The translations under genes were made by a program, and so were the position numbers. DNA of 64,000 bases from Myoxocephalus aenaeus (lineage: Eukaryota; Chordata; Actinopteri; Perciformes; Cottidae), in contig JBAMJR010000156.1 of assembly GCA_038501785.1 (NCBI GenBank), forward strand, positions 492,501 through 556,500, given 5' to 3'. The notes under the pieces were generated by a model, which made no database searches, was not told the DNA's origin, and saw only the letters and a program-made list of their open reading frames with translations. Below are positions 1 through 13,368 of the stretch, one piece after another (the stretch's first letter is position 1; every line of letters begins with the position of its first letter).

Positions 1-928
1 ACCGCCCCTGTGGTGTTTGCGGCAAGTATTTTTGGCTCGACACTGCTTACATGCAAAAATGCAAATCATGAAATCCGTTACTCCGCGATCTAATTTGCTG
101 CTAAAACCGCATTTTATAGCGATATCTTTTCTGTCACCCTTGCTCGTTTCAAATAGATTTCCACTGACACTAGTTATAGTGCCTCATATTTCTGGCAAGA
201 GAGCATCTGTTTTATTCAATTATATCACTTGACTTGAAATTGACATTTGGTAATGGATACAGTGCTGATATTAAAATGTACTCACCCTACCATATCTGCA
301 TTGCTGCCTTTTTGTGTGACTTTTCTACTCAATTACATATAATCATAGGCTGAGGACAGCTCCTCCCAGGTATATCGCCTTCCATTTCAACATAGACGTA
401 TTGTTTTCCGCCAGCATGGGGGCAGGGAATCCCCCCCCCCCCCCCCCCCCCCCCCACACACACCGTATTTATGCAGTATTAGTGCAGCCCCTTGGCCAGA
501 CACTTGGCCGGCCCTCCTCCCGTCTGGCACGGCGTAAAGAAGGGCTTGCCAGGACACGCTGGAGAGCCGGGCTGTAGCTGATCCGCTCACAGGAATGTGT
601 CAGTCATCCTTGCCAGTCCACCGCTGCCGATAATTCAAAATGACAATATAATGAAAGTGGTGAGGTAGAGAGCAATGTGGTGCTGTAATGTGCTGCTCTC
701 ACCCACTGTCGGTCAGTCGATTGGCTTGAGGAGGGAGGGAGGCGGGACGGTGCCAAGGCAAACGTACATAAAAGACGGTTTGTGAACGGGGATCAGTGTA
801 AGCAGCCGTGCCAAATTGTTTGTGAATCTCAATACTTTTGGACTTTCAGCATATTGGGCCTCCCTTTGCTCAGACTAGCATGAGTTCCAGACACAAAAAG
901 AAGCTAGTCCTTCTCGGCCAATTATTAC
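1..928. other. Unassigned non-coding sequence
   Basis: I see no recognisable gene here. The stretch holds a poly-C tract (431-455) and otherwise unique-looking sequence. An ATG at 880 opens a short frame whose first codons are basic and then hydrophobic, but the hAT MITE at 929 interrupts it and nothing else supports coding. Confidence 0.6.
431..455. repeat. Poly-C tract, about 25 nt, followed by short CA run
   Basis: An uninterrupted C run is followed by a few CA units. The complementary strand is a G run able to form quadruplex-type structures, and run length is liable to sequencing error. Confidence 0.95.
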
Positions 929-1354
929 TAGGGATGGGCATCGTTTGGTTTTTTTCCGATACCGGTGCTAAACGATGCCGGTGCCTAAACGATGCTTGAA
1001 CCGATACTTTTTTATTGCCAAGGCAATTTATTTTCTTCAAATTGAACAATATATTAACTGTTTAAAGTATACTATAAATATAAATAAATAAAGACAAAAC
1101 ACTTGACTTCAAACTACAGCTTCAAACCTTTTAACTTCAAACTATAAACAATATATATTTAAGAAAAGAACAGACGCAAGCATCAGGTGGCCTGATTGGG
1201 ACCCGCGCTACCTTTTTAGTATCTATATACTGTGCAACTTTACAGAGTAGTGTAAAAAAAAAAAAGTATTTAAATCGGCTCAGGCACCGGAAGGAAGCAC
1301 CGAAATCTGCGTTGCTTTTCGGTCCGGTAGGTACCGGACGTGTTGTCAACACTA
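929..1354. mobile_element. hAT-type non-autonomous element (MITE), 426 bp
   Basis: The element begins TAGGGATGGGCATCG and ends GTTGTCAACACTA. It is flanked by a perfect 8-bp direct repeat, ATTATTAC, at 921-928 and 1355-1362. An 8-bp target duplication is the hallmark of the hAT superfamily. The terminal inverted repeats are short and imperfect (TAGGG versus TAGTG). Internal sequence is AT-rich, with several GATACCGG/GGTACCGG-type motifs near both ends and no transposase frame. The borders are seen directly; superfamily assignment rests on duplication length and terminus style. Confidence 0.85.
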
Positions 1355-1362
1355 ATTATTAC

Positions 1363-2394
1363 ACAATGTTGTGTCTTCATTTTCCAAGATGGAACCCAGA
1401 CAATGACATCACTCATAAACGTATCAGAAATAGCAAAAACAAGGGATTTGCCTTCTTCTGGGAAAGCAGAAAAGTGTTTCATATTTGAATTATATAAAAT
1501 ATGAATCAAGATGGATTGTTTAACTCAGGCTGCTCGCCCATTATTTCATCTCCAGAATTCCACCTGGTGGCTTCTGGCCACCAGAGAATACCTCTGATGA
1601 CGGTGTCCTCTCTTTCGGGCTGCGTTGCCAGACAGATGTTGGCATTTGAGCGGGACACCTTAAGGGACTGGCGTGTTCCTCTGGGGGTGAGGCGGAGAGC
1701 AAATTATATTGACAAACATGCATGAGATTCATCCTCCGTCAGACAACCTTTTCAGCAGAGGAAACTTTGAGTGAGTCAGACAGGACATGAATATTCGTTT
1801 TTTTTAATAATACGTCACTCCAGTGATACTTTCTCACTTGACTGACAGATAAGATATTTTTCAGTTGGTTTCCAAACACGAGTTTCCTGATAGATACCAC
1901 CAAAGCATCCTCTTTTCACATGGCCAGGTGAGAGAAGAACAGTCGCAGCCCTTTGGCCCAGCATCTCATTTCAGCATCCCAGTGAGGGTGTTGAGTCTAA
2001 TCTGTGGATAAGTGTGCTGATACTCCTCGCATTCCCTGATGCCTCCCAGGGGACGCACTGGCTTGGCCGTCAACTCAGGATTAATTAGAGTCTCCTGCGT
2101 CCCAGCAGACACATTAGAGAGCTCAGCGCCGGTCAAACACCGACCGCAACAGAGGCTAATACCTTACCCTTGAACACACCGGTTATTATTTACCACATGC
2201 GACCTAAATGCATGTTCACTTTCATTTATTTGTATGTGTATTTGTTATAATGCTCAGGAAGTTAGTGGATATGTTTAAAAATGTGTTTGACCTCTTGGAG
2301 GAGCTTTCTGCTGCCTGCACAGGGACTCTTTTCATACACTGGAGGAATTTTAGTAATATATTCTTCAATAAGGAAATAGTGTATTGTTTTGTTG
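1363..2394. other. Unassigned non-coding sequence
   Basis: This is unique sequence of moderate AT content with only short scattered open frames. I see no splice-bounded exon, RNA gene or repeat. Confidence 0.6.
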
Positions 2395-2450
2395 CAAGCA
2401 AAATAACCTTACATGACTAAATAATTAGTCATGTAAGGTTATTTTGCTTG
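2395..2450. repeat. Perfect hairpin, 26-bp arms, 4-nt loop
   Basis: The left arm (2395-2420) and right arm (2425-2450) are perfect reverse complements around the loop ATAA. It lies about 100 bp outside the left border of the large piggyBac-like element. It could be a palindromic transposon remnant or a foldback transcript. There is no bulge of the sort usual in miRNA precursors. Confidence 0.95.
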
Positions 2451-3059
2451 TTGCTATTGTGAGTGATTGTATTAAAAGCATTTTTTATGAAAATATAATA
2501 AATAATCAGTTATCAAATCCTTTGAAGAAAGCTAAAAGAGAAGGTATGCTTTTTAACCCTAGAACACTAACGTCTTTAACCCTAGCACACTAACATCTTT
2601 AACCCTAGAACACTAACGTCTTTAACACTAGAACACTAACGTCTTTAACACTAGAACACTAACGTCTTTAACCCTAGAACACTAACATCTTTAACCCTAG
2701 AACACTAACGTCTTTAACACTAGAACACTAACATCTTTAACCCTAGAACACTAACATCTTTAACCCTAGAACACTAACGTCTTTAACACTAGAACACTAA
2801 CATATTTAACCCTAGAACACTAACATCTTTAACCCTAGAACACTAACGTCTTTAACCCTAGAACACTAACATCTTTAACCCTAGAACACTAACATCTTTA
2901 ACCCTAGAACACTAACATCTTTAACCCTAGAACACTAACGTCTTTAACCCTAGAACACTAACATATTTAACCCTAGAACACTAACGTCTTTAACCCTAGA
3001 ACACTAACGTCTTTAACCCTAGAACACTAACATCTTTAACCCTAGAACACTAACGTCTT

Positions 3060-5350
3060 TAACCTAGAACACTAACGTCTTTAACACTAGAACACTAACC
3101 TTTAACCCTAGAACACTAACATCTTTAACCCTAGAACACTAACGTCTTTAACCCTAGAACACTAACGTCTTTAACCCTAGAACACTAACATCTTTAACCC
3201 TAGAACACTAACGTCTTTAACCCTAGAACACTAACATCTTTAACCCTAGAACACTAACGTCTTTAAACCTAGAACACTAACATATTTAACCCTAGAACAC
3301 TAACATATTTAACCCTAGAACACTAACGTCTTTAACCCTAGAACACTAATGTCTTTAACCCTAGAACACTAACGTCTTTAACCCTAGAACACTAACATCT
3401 TTAACCCTAGAACACTAACGTCTTTAACCCTAGAACACTAACATCTTTAACCCTAGAACACTAACGTCTTTAAACCTAGAACACTAACATCTTTAACCCT
3501 AGAACACTAACGTCTTTAAACCTAGAACACTAATGGCTTTAACCCTAGAACACTAATGTCTTTAAACCTAGAACACTAACATATTTAACCCTAGAACACT
3601 AACGTCTTTAACACTAGAACACTAACGTATTTAATCCTAGAACACTAACATCTTTAACCCTAGCACACTGACGTCTTTAACACTAGAACACTAACATATT
3701 TAACCCTAGAACACTAACCTTTAACCGTAGAACACTAATGTCTTTAACCCTAGAACACTAATGTCTTTAACCCTAGAACACTAACCTTTAACCCTAGAAC
3801 ACTAATGTATTTAACCCTAGAACACTAACATATTTAACCCTAGAACACTAACCTTTAACCCTAGAACACTAACGTCTTTAAACCTAGAACACTAACATCT
3901 TTAACACTAGAACACTAACGTCTTTAACCCTAGAACACTAACGTCTTTAACCCTAGAACACTAACGTCTTTAACCCTAGAACACTAACGCCTTTAACCCT
4001 AGAACACTAATGTCTTTAACCCTAGAACACTAACCTTTAACCCTAGAACACTAATGTATTTAACCCTAGAACACTAACGTCTTTAACACTAGAACACTAA
4101 CATCTTTAACCCTAGAACACTAACCTTTAACCCTAGAACACTAACATCTTTAACCCTAGAACACTAACGTCTTTAACCCTAGAACACTAACATCTTTAAC
4201 CCTAGAACACTAACGTCTTTAACCCTAGAACACTAACATATTTAACCCTAGAACACTAACGTCTTTAACCCTAGCACACTAACGTCTTTAACCCTAGAAC
4301 ACTAACATCTTTAACCCTAGAACACTAACATCTTTAACCCTAGAACACTAACGTCTTTAACCTAGAACACTAACGTCTTTAACACTAGAACACTAACCTT
4401 TAACCCTAGAACACTAACATCTTTAACCCTAGAACACTAACGTCTTTAACCCTAGAACACTAACGTCTTTAACCCTAGAACACTAACATCTTTAACCCTA
4501 GAACACTAACGTCTTTAACCCTAGAACACTAACATCTTTAACCCTAGAACACTAACTTCTTTAAACCTAGAACACTAACATATTTAACCCTAGAACACTA
4601 ACATATTTAACCCTAGAACACTAACGTCTTTAACCCTAGAACACTAATGTCTTTAACCCTAGAACACTAACGTCTTTAACCCTAGAACACTAACATCTTT
4701 AACCCTAGAACACTAACGTCTTTAACCCTAGAACACTAACATCTTTAACCCTAGAACACTAACGTCTTTAAACCTAGAACACTAACATCTTTAACCCTAG
4801 AACACTAACATCTTTAACCCTAGAACACTAACGTCTTTAAACCTAGAACACTAATGGCTTTAACCATAGAACACTAATGTCTTTAAACCTAGAACACTAA
4901 CATATTTAACCCTAGAACACTAACGTCTTTAACACTAGAACACTAACGTATTTAATCCTAGAACACTAACATCTTTAACCCTAGCACACTGACGTCTTTA
5001 ACACTAGAACACTAACATATTTAACCCTAGAACACTAACCTTTAACCGTAGAACACTAATGTCTTTAACCCTAGAACACTAATGTCTTTAACCCTAGAAC
5101 ACTAACCTTTAACCCTAGAACACTAATGTATTTAACCCTAGAACACTAACATATTTAACCCTAGAACACTAACCTTTAACCCTAGAACACTAACGTCTTT
5201 AAACCTAGAACACTAACATCTTTAACACTAGAACACTAACGTCTTTAACCCTAGAACACTAACGTCTTTAACCCTAGAACACTAACGCCTTTAACCCTAG
5301 AACACTAATGTCTTTAACCCTAGAACACTAACCTTTAACCCTAGAACACT
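3060..5350. repeat. Older higher-order duplication, period about 1.3 kb
   Basis: Rare variant units recur in the same order at a constant offset: AATGGC at 3532 and 4853, TAGCACACTG at 3661 and 4982, and CCGTAG near 3726 and 5047 (offset 1321 in each). A neighbouring marker gives 1298, a difference of one 23-bp unit. Borders are approximate. Confidence 0.8.
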
Positions 5351-8300
5351 AATGTCTTTAACCCTAGAACACTAACGTCTTTAACACTAGAACACTAACA
5401 TCTTTAACCCTAGAACACTAACCTTTAACCCTAGAACACTAACATCTTTAACCCTAGAACACTAACGTCTTTAACCCTAGAACACTAACATCTTTAACCC
5501 TAGAACACTAACGTCTTTAACACTAGAACACTAACATCTTTAACCCTAGAACACTAACGTCTTTAACACTAGAACACTAACACCTTTAACCCTAGAACAC
5601 TAACATCTTTAACCCTAGAACACTAACATCTTTAACCCTAGAACACTAACGTCTTTAACCCTAGAACACTAACCTTTAACCCTAGAACACTAATGTATTT
5701 AACCCTAGAACACTAACATATTTAACCCTAGAACACTAACCTTTAACCCTAGAACACTAACGTCTTTAAACCTAGAACACTAACATCTTTAACACTAGAA
5801 CACTAACCTTTAACCCTAGAACACTAATGTCTTTAACCCTAGAACACTAACCTTTAACCCTAGAACACTAATGTCTTTAACCCTAGAACACTAACGTCTT
5901 TAACACTAGAACACTAACATCTTTAACCCTAGAACACTAACCTTTAACCCTAGAACACTAACATCTTTAACCCTAGAACACTAACGTCTTTAACACTAGA
6001 ACACTAACACCTTTAACCCTAGAACACTAACATCTTTAACCCTAGAACACTAACATCTTTAACCCTAGAACACTAACGTCTTTAACCCTAGAACACTAAC
6101 CTTTAACCCTAGAACACTAATGTATTTAACCCTAGAACACTAACATATTTAACCCTAGAACACTAACCTTTAACCCTAGAACACTAACGTCTTTAAACCT
6201 AGAACACTAACATCTTTAACACTAGAACACTAACCTTTAACCCTAGAACACTAATGTCTTTAACCCTAGAACACTAACCTTTAACCCTAGAACACTAATG
6301 TCTTTAACCCTAGGACACTAACGTCTTTAACACTAGAACACTAACATCTTTAACCCTAGAACACTAACCTTTAACCCTAGAACACTAACATCTTTAACCC
6401 TAGAACACTAACGTCTTTAACACTAGAACACTAACACCTTTAACCCTAGAACACTAACCTTTAACCCTAGAACACTAACATCTTTAACCCTAGAACACTA
6501 ACGTCTTTAACCCTAGAACACTAACCTTTAACCCTAGAACACTAATGTATTTAACCCTAGAACACTAACATATTTAACCCTAGAACACTAACCTTTAACC
6601 CTAGAACACTAACGTCTTTAAACCTAGAACACTAACATCTTTAAGACTAGAACACTAACCTTTAACCCTAGAACACTAATGTCTTCAACCCTAGAACACT
6701 AACCTTTAACCCTAGAACACTAATGTCTTCAACCCTAGAACACTAACCTTTAACCCTAGAACACTAATGTCTTTAACCCTAGAACACTAACGCCTTTAAC
6801 ACTAGAACACTAACATCTTTAACCCTAGAACACTAACGTCTTTAACCCTAGAACACTAACGTCTTTAACCCTAGAACACTAACGTCTTTAACACTAGAAC
6901 ACTAACATCTTTAACCCTAGAACACTAACGTCTTTAACCCTAGAACACTAACGTCTTTAACTCTAGAACACTAACATCTTTAACCCTAGAACACTAACAT
7001 CTTTAACCCTAGAACACTAACGTCTTTAACCCTAAAACACTAACCTCTTTAACCCTAGAACACTAACGTCTTTAACCCTAGAACACTAACGTCTTTAACC
7101 CTAGAACACTAACATCTTTAACACTAGAACACTAACCTCTTTAACCCTAGAACACTAACGTCTTTAACCCTAGAACACTAATGTCTTTAACCCTAGAACA
7201 CTAACGTCTTTAACCCTAGAACACTAACGTCTTTAACCCTAGAACACTAATGTATTTAACTCTAGAACACTAACATCTTTAACCCTAGAACACTAACATC
7301 TTTAACACTAGAACACTAACGTCTTTAACCCTAGAACACTATCATCTTTAACCCTAGAACACTAACGTCTTTAACTCTAGAACACTAACATATTTAACCC
7401 TAGAACACTAACCTTTAACCGTAGAACACTAATGTCTTTAACCCTAGAACACTAATGTCTTTAACCCTAGAACACTAACCTTTAACCCTAGAACACTAAT
7501 GTATTTAACCCTAGAACACTAACATATTTAACCCTAGAACACTAACCTTTAACCCTAGAACACTAACGTCTTTAAACCTAGAACACTAACATCTTTAACA
7601 CTAGAACACTAACGTCTTTAACCCTAGAACACTAACGTCTTTAACCCTAGAACACTAACGTCTTTAACCCTAGAACACTAACGCATTTAACCCTAGAACA
7701 CTAATGTCTTTAACCCTAGAACACTAACCTTTAACCCTAGAACACTAATGTCTTTAACCCTAGAACACTAACGTCTTTAACACTAGCACACTAACATCTT
7801 TAACCCTAGAAACACTAACCTTTAACCCTAGAACACTAACATCTTTAACCCTAGAACACTAACGTCTTTAACCCTAGAACACTAACATCTTTAACCCTAG
7901 AACACTAACGTCTTTAACACTAGAACACTAACATCTTTAACCCTAGAACACTAACGTCTTTAACACTAGAACACTAACACCTTTAACCCTAGAACACTAA
8001 CATCTTTAACCCTAGAACACTAACATCTTTAACCCTAGAACACTAACGTCTTTAACCCTAGAACACTAACCTTTAACCCTAGAACACTAATGTATTTAAC
8101 CCTAGAACACTAACATATTTAACCCTAGAACACTAACCTTTAACCCTAGAACACTAACGTCTTTAAACCTAGAACACTAACATCTTTAACACTAGAACAC
8201 TAACCTTTAACCCTAGAACACTAATGTCTTTAACCCTAGAACACTAACCTTTAACCCTAGAACACTAATGTCTTTAACCCTAGAACACTAACGTCTTTAA

Positions 8301-8879
8301 CACTAGAACACTAACATCTTTAACCCTAGAACACTAACCTTTAACCCTAGAACACTAACATCTTTAACCCTAGAACACTAACGTCTTTAACACTAGAACA
8401 CTAACACCTTTAACCCTAGAACACTAACATCTTTAACCCTAGAACACTAACATCTTTAACCCTAGAACACTAACGTCTTTAACCCTAGAACACTAACCTT
8501 TAACCCTAGAACACTAATGTATTTAACCCTAGAACACTAACATATTTAACCCTAGAACACTAACCTTTAACCCTAGAACACTAACGTCTTTAAACCTAGA
8601 ACACTAACATCTTTAACACTAGAACACTAACCTTTAACCCTAGAACACTAATGTCTTTAACCCTAGAACACTAACCTTTAACCCTAGAACACTAATGTCT
8701 TTAACCCTAGGACACTAACGTCTTTAACACTAGAACACTAACATCTTTAACCCTAGAACACTAACCTTTAACCCTAGAACACTAACATCTTTAACCCTAG
8801 AACACTAACGTCTTTAACACTAGAACACTAACACCTTTAACCCTAGAACACTAACCTTTAACCCTAGAACACTAACATC

Positions 8880-11800
8880 TTTAACCCTAGAACACTAACG
8901 TCTTTAACCCTAGAACACTAACCTTTAACCCTAGAACACTAATGTATTTAACCCTAGAACACTAACATATTTAACCCTAGAACACTAACCTTTAACCCTA
9001 GAACACTAACGTCTTTAAACCTAGAACACTAACATCTTTAACACTAGAACACTAACCTTTAACCCTAGAACACTAATGTCTTCAACCCTAGAACACTAAC
9101 CTTTAACCCTAGAACACTAATGTCTTCAACCCTAGAACACTAACCTTTAACCCTAGAACACTAATGTCTTTAACCCTAGAACACTAACGCCTTTAACACT
9201 AGAACACTAACATCTTTAACCCTAGAACACTAACGTCTTTAACCCTAGAACACTAACGTCTTTAACCCTAGAACACTAACGTCTTTAACACTAGAACACT
9301 AACATCTTTAACCCTAGAACACTAACGTCTTTAACCCTAGAACACTAACGTCTTTAACTCTAGAACACTAACATCTTTAACCCTAGAACACTAACATCTT
9401 TAACCCTAGAACACTAACGTCTTTAACCCTAAAACACTAACCTCTTTAACCCTAGAACACTAACGTCTTTAACCCTAGAACACTAACGTATTTAACCTAA
9501 GAACACTAACATCTTTAACACTAGAACACTAACCTCTTTAACCCTAGAACACTAACGTCTTTAACCCTAGAACACTAATGTCTTTAACCCTAGAACACTA
9601 ACGTCTTTAACCCTAGAACACTAATGTATTTAACCCTAGAACACTAACATCTTTAACCCTAGAACACTAACATCTTTAACACTAGAACACTAACGTCTTT
9701 AACCCTAGAACACTATCATCTTTAACCCTAGAACACTAACGTCTTTAACTCTAGAACACTAACATCTTTAACCCTAGAACACTAACATCTTTAACCCTAG
9801 AACACTAACATCTTTAACACTAGAACACTAACGTCTTTAACCCTAGAACACTATCATCTTTAACCCTAGCACACTAACGTCTTTAACTCTAGAACACTAA
9901 CATCTTTAACCCTAGAACACTAATGTCTTTAACCCTAGAACACTAACATCTTTAACCCTAAAACACTAACATCTTTAACCCTAGAACACTAACATCTTTA
10001 ACACTAGAACACTAACGTCTTTAACCCTAGAACACTAACCTTTAACCCTAGAACACTAATGTCTTTAACCCTAGAACACTAACGTCTTTAACCCTAGAAC
10101 ACTAACGTCTTTAACTCTAGAACACTAACATCTTTAACCCTAGAACACTAATGTCTTTAACCCTAGAACACTAACATCTTCAACCCTAGAACACTAACGT
10201 CTTTAACCCTAGAACACTAACATCTTTAACACTAGAACACTAACATCTTTAACCCTAGAACACTAACGTCTTTAACCCTAGAACACTAACATCTTTAACA
10301 CTAGAACACTAACGTCTTTAACCCTAGAACACTATCATCTTTAACCCTAGAACACTAACGTCTTTAACTCTAGAACACTAACATCTTTAACCCTAGAACA
10401 CTAATGTCTTTAACTCTAGAACACTAACATCTTTAACACTAGAACACTAACATCTTTAACCCTAGAACACTAACATCTTTAACACTAGAACACTAATGTC
10501 TTTAACACTAGAACACTTACATCTTTAACCCTAGAACACTAACATCTTTAACCCTAGAACACTAATGTCTTTAACTCTAGAACACTAACATCTTTAACAC
10601 TAGAACACTAACATCTTTAACCCTAGAACACTAACATCTTTAACCCTAGAACACTAATGTCTTTAACACTAGAACACTTACATCTTTAACCCTAGAACAC
10701 TAACGTCTTTAACCCTAGAACACTAACATCTTTAACCCTAGAACACTAATGTCTTTAACCCTAGAACACTAACATCTTTAACACTAGAACACTAACATCT
10801 TTAACCCTAGAACACTAACGTCTTTAACCCTAGAACACTAACCTTTAACCCTAGAACACTAATGTATTTAACCCTAGAACACTAACATATTTAACCCTAG
10901 AACACTAACCTTTAACCCTAGAACACTAACGTCTTTAAACCTAGAACACTAACATCTTTAACACTAGAACACTAACCTTTAACCCTAGAACACTAATGTC
11001 TTCAACCCTAGAACACTAACCTTTAACCCTAGAACACTAATGTCTTCAACCCTAGAACACTAACCTTTAACCCTAGAACACTAATGTCTTTAACCCTAGA
11101 ACACTAACGCCTTTAACACTAGAACACTAACATCTTTAACCCTAGAACACTAACGTCTTTAACCCTAGAACACTAACGTCTTTAACCCTAGAACACTAAC
11201 GTCTTTAACACTAGAACACTAACATCTTTAACCCTAGAACACTAACGTCTTTAACCCTAGAACACTAACGTCTTTAACTCTAGAACACTAACATCTTTAA
11301 CCCTAGAACACTAACATCTTTAACCCTAGAACACTAACGTCTTTAACCCTAAAACACTAACCTCTTTAACCCTAGAACACTAACGTCTTTAACCCTAGAA
11401 CACTAACGTATTTAACCTAAGAACACTAACATCTTTAACACTAGAACACTAACCTCTTTAACCCTAGAACACTAACGTCTTTAACCCTAGAACACTAATG
11501 TCTTTAACCCTAGAACACTAACGTCTTTAACCCTAGAACACTAACGTCTTTAACCCTAGAACACTAATGTATTTAACCCTAGAACACTAACATCTTTAAC
11601 CCTAGAACACTAACATCTTTAACACTAGAACACTAACGTCTTTAACCCTAGAACACTATCATCTTTAACCCTAGAACACTAACGTCTTTAACTCTAGAAC
11701 ACTAACATCTTTAACCCTAGAACACTAACATCTTTAACCCTAGAACACTAACATCTTTAACCCTAGAACACTAACATCTTTAACACTAGAACACTAACGT

Positions 11801-12745
11801 CTTTAACCCTAGAACACTATCATCTTTAACCCTAGCACACTAACGTCTTTAACTCTAGAACACTAACATCTTTAACCCTAGAACACTAATGTCTTTAACC
11901 CTAGAACACTAACATCTTTAACCCTAAAACACTAACATCTTTAACCCTAGAACACTAACATCTTTAACACTAGAACACTAACGTCTTTAACCCTAGAACA
12001 CTATCATCTTTAACCCTAGAACACTAACGTCTTTAACTCTAGAACACTAACATCTTTAACCCTAGAACACTAATGTCTTTAACCCTAGAACACTAACATC
12101 TTCAACCCTAGAACACTAACGTCTTTAACCCTAGAACACTAACATCTTTAACACTAGAACACTAACATCTTTAACCCTAGAACACTAACGTCTTTAACCC
12201 TAGAACACTAACATCTTTAACACTAGAACACTAACGTCTTTAACCCTAGAACACTATCATCTTTAACCCTAGAACACTAACGTCTTTAACTCTAGAACAC
12301 TAACATCTTTAACCCTAGAACACTAATGTCTTTAACTCTAGAACACTAACATCTTTAACACTAGAACACTAACATCTTTAACCCTAGAACACTAACATCT
12401 TTAACACTAGAACACTAATGTCTTTAACACTAGAACACTTACATCTTTAACCCTAGAACACTAACATCTTTAACCCTAGAACACTAATGTCTTTAACTCT
12501 AGAACACTAACATCTTTAACACTAGAACACTAACATCTTTAACCCTAGAACACTAACATCTTTAACCCTAGAACACTAATGTCTTTAACACTAGAACACT
12601 TACATCTTTAACCCTAGAACACTAACGTCTTTAACCCTAGAACACTAACATCTTTAACCCTAGAACACTAATGTCTTTAACCCTAGAACACTAACATCTT
12701 TAACACTAGAACACTAACATCTTTAACCCTAGAACACTAACGTCT
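8880..12745. repeat. Higher-order duplication within the satellite, period about 1.92 kb
   Basis: Sequence from about 8940 to 9600 is identical line for line with 10860 to 11520, at an offset of exactly 1920 bases. Beyond that the offset shifts to 1943 and 1966, then back to 1922 near 10510/12433, through gain or loss of single 21- or 23-bp units. This shows a recent tandem duplication of a block of about 1.9 kb. Borders are approximate. Confidence 0.9.
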
Positions 12746-12765
12746 TTAACACTAGAACACTAACG

Positions 12766-13368
12766 TCGGGGGATTTTCACCCGAGCGATTGTTGTTCCGT
12801 TATTTTCATTGTGTTGCTTTTGTCTAAGTTGTGTAGCTTCATGCTGCTCACAGACGTTAGTCAAGGTGGGCGTGTCTTAGTGAATGTGGGCGTGTCTTAG
12901 TGAAGGTGGGCGTGTCTTTCTGCTCCGATCACTGTTTTTTCTACAGGCACCTGTTCGGGTGATTTTCACCCGACTTTAGTGATAGTGTGACTATTTTTTC
13001 CGGATGGGTTTTAACATTGACTTTTACTATTAATTAACTTTTCCTTCACATAACAAGACTCACATGTCCCAGGAACATGTGGACCAAATAACAAGTTCAT
13101 AGCTCCTTTATTTATATTGTTAATCATGTTTTATTGACGATTCCCTAATTTTTCACCGGATTTTGAGTTTTTTTCAGGGTCCCCCCGTGATACCTGTTTA
13201 TTGTTTTATGAGAAGTTCTAAAATAATAAATAAAATAAAAGAAGAGTACTTCAACTTGTATTGTTGTATTTGAATATATTTAGATAAGAAGTATATTTTA
13301 TCAGGTACATTATATCGGGTGAAATTCACCCGACGTTAGTAACTATTTTTAACGTTAGTGTTCTAGGG
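12766..13368. mobile_element. Body and right terminus of the expanded piggyBac-like MITE
   Basis: This part carries three short hairpins of the type TCGGGTGA..TCACCCGA, at 12766-12784 (one mismatch), 12955-12973 and 13315-13333. It also has three tandem copies of a GTGGGCGTGTCTTAGTGAA-like motif near 12865-12920. The right terminus is asymmetric: extra sequence separates the outer CCCTAGAACACTAAC repeat from the inner ACTAACGTCGGGTGAA repeat. The AT-rich middle contains no coding frame. The region aligns with 45277-45797. Confidence 0.85.

Larger units (their letters stand above)
2553..12765. repeat. Satellite made of tandem piggyBac-type TIR units (21/23 bp)
   Basis: The 23-bp unit is TTTAA followed by CCCTAGAACACTAACGTC, which is the insertion target plus the terminal repeat of the element. 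A 21-bp form lacks two bases between AAC and CTTTAA. About 10.2 kb gives roughly 450 units (estimated, not counted). Common variants are AACGTC, AACATC and AATGTC, CCCTAG versus CACTAG, and CTTTAA versus ATTTAA. Rarer variants (AATGGC, CCGTAG, TAGGACAC, TAAAACAC) act as markers for larger duplications. No unrelated sequence interrupts the array. Confidence 0.97.

Noticed and set aside
2553..12765. Telomere-like repeat (CCCTAG resembles CCCTAA)
   Set aside because: The unit is 21/23 bp, not 6 bp, and equals the terminus of the adjacent MITE. No TTAGGG tract is present.
2553..12765. CRISPR-like array
   Set aside because: The repeats are contiguous with no unique spacers, and the context is a vertebrate genome.
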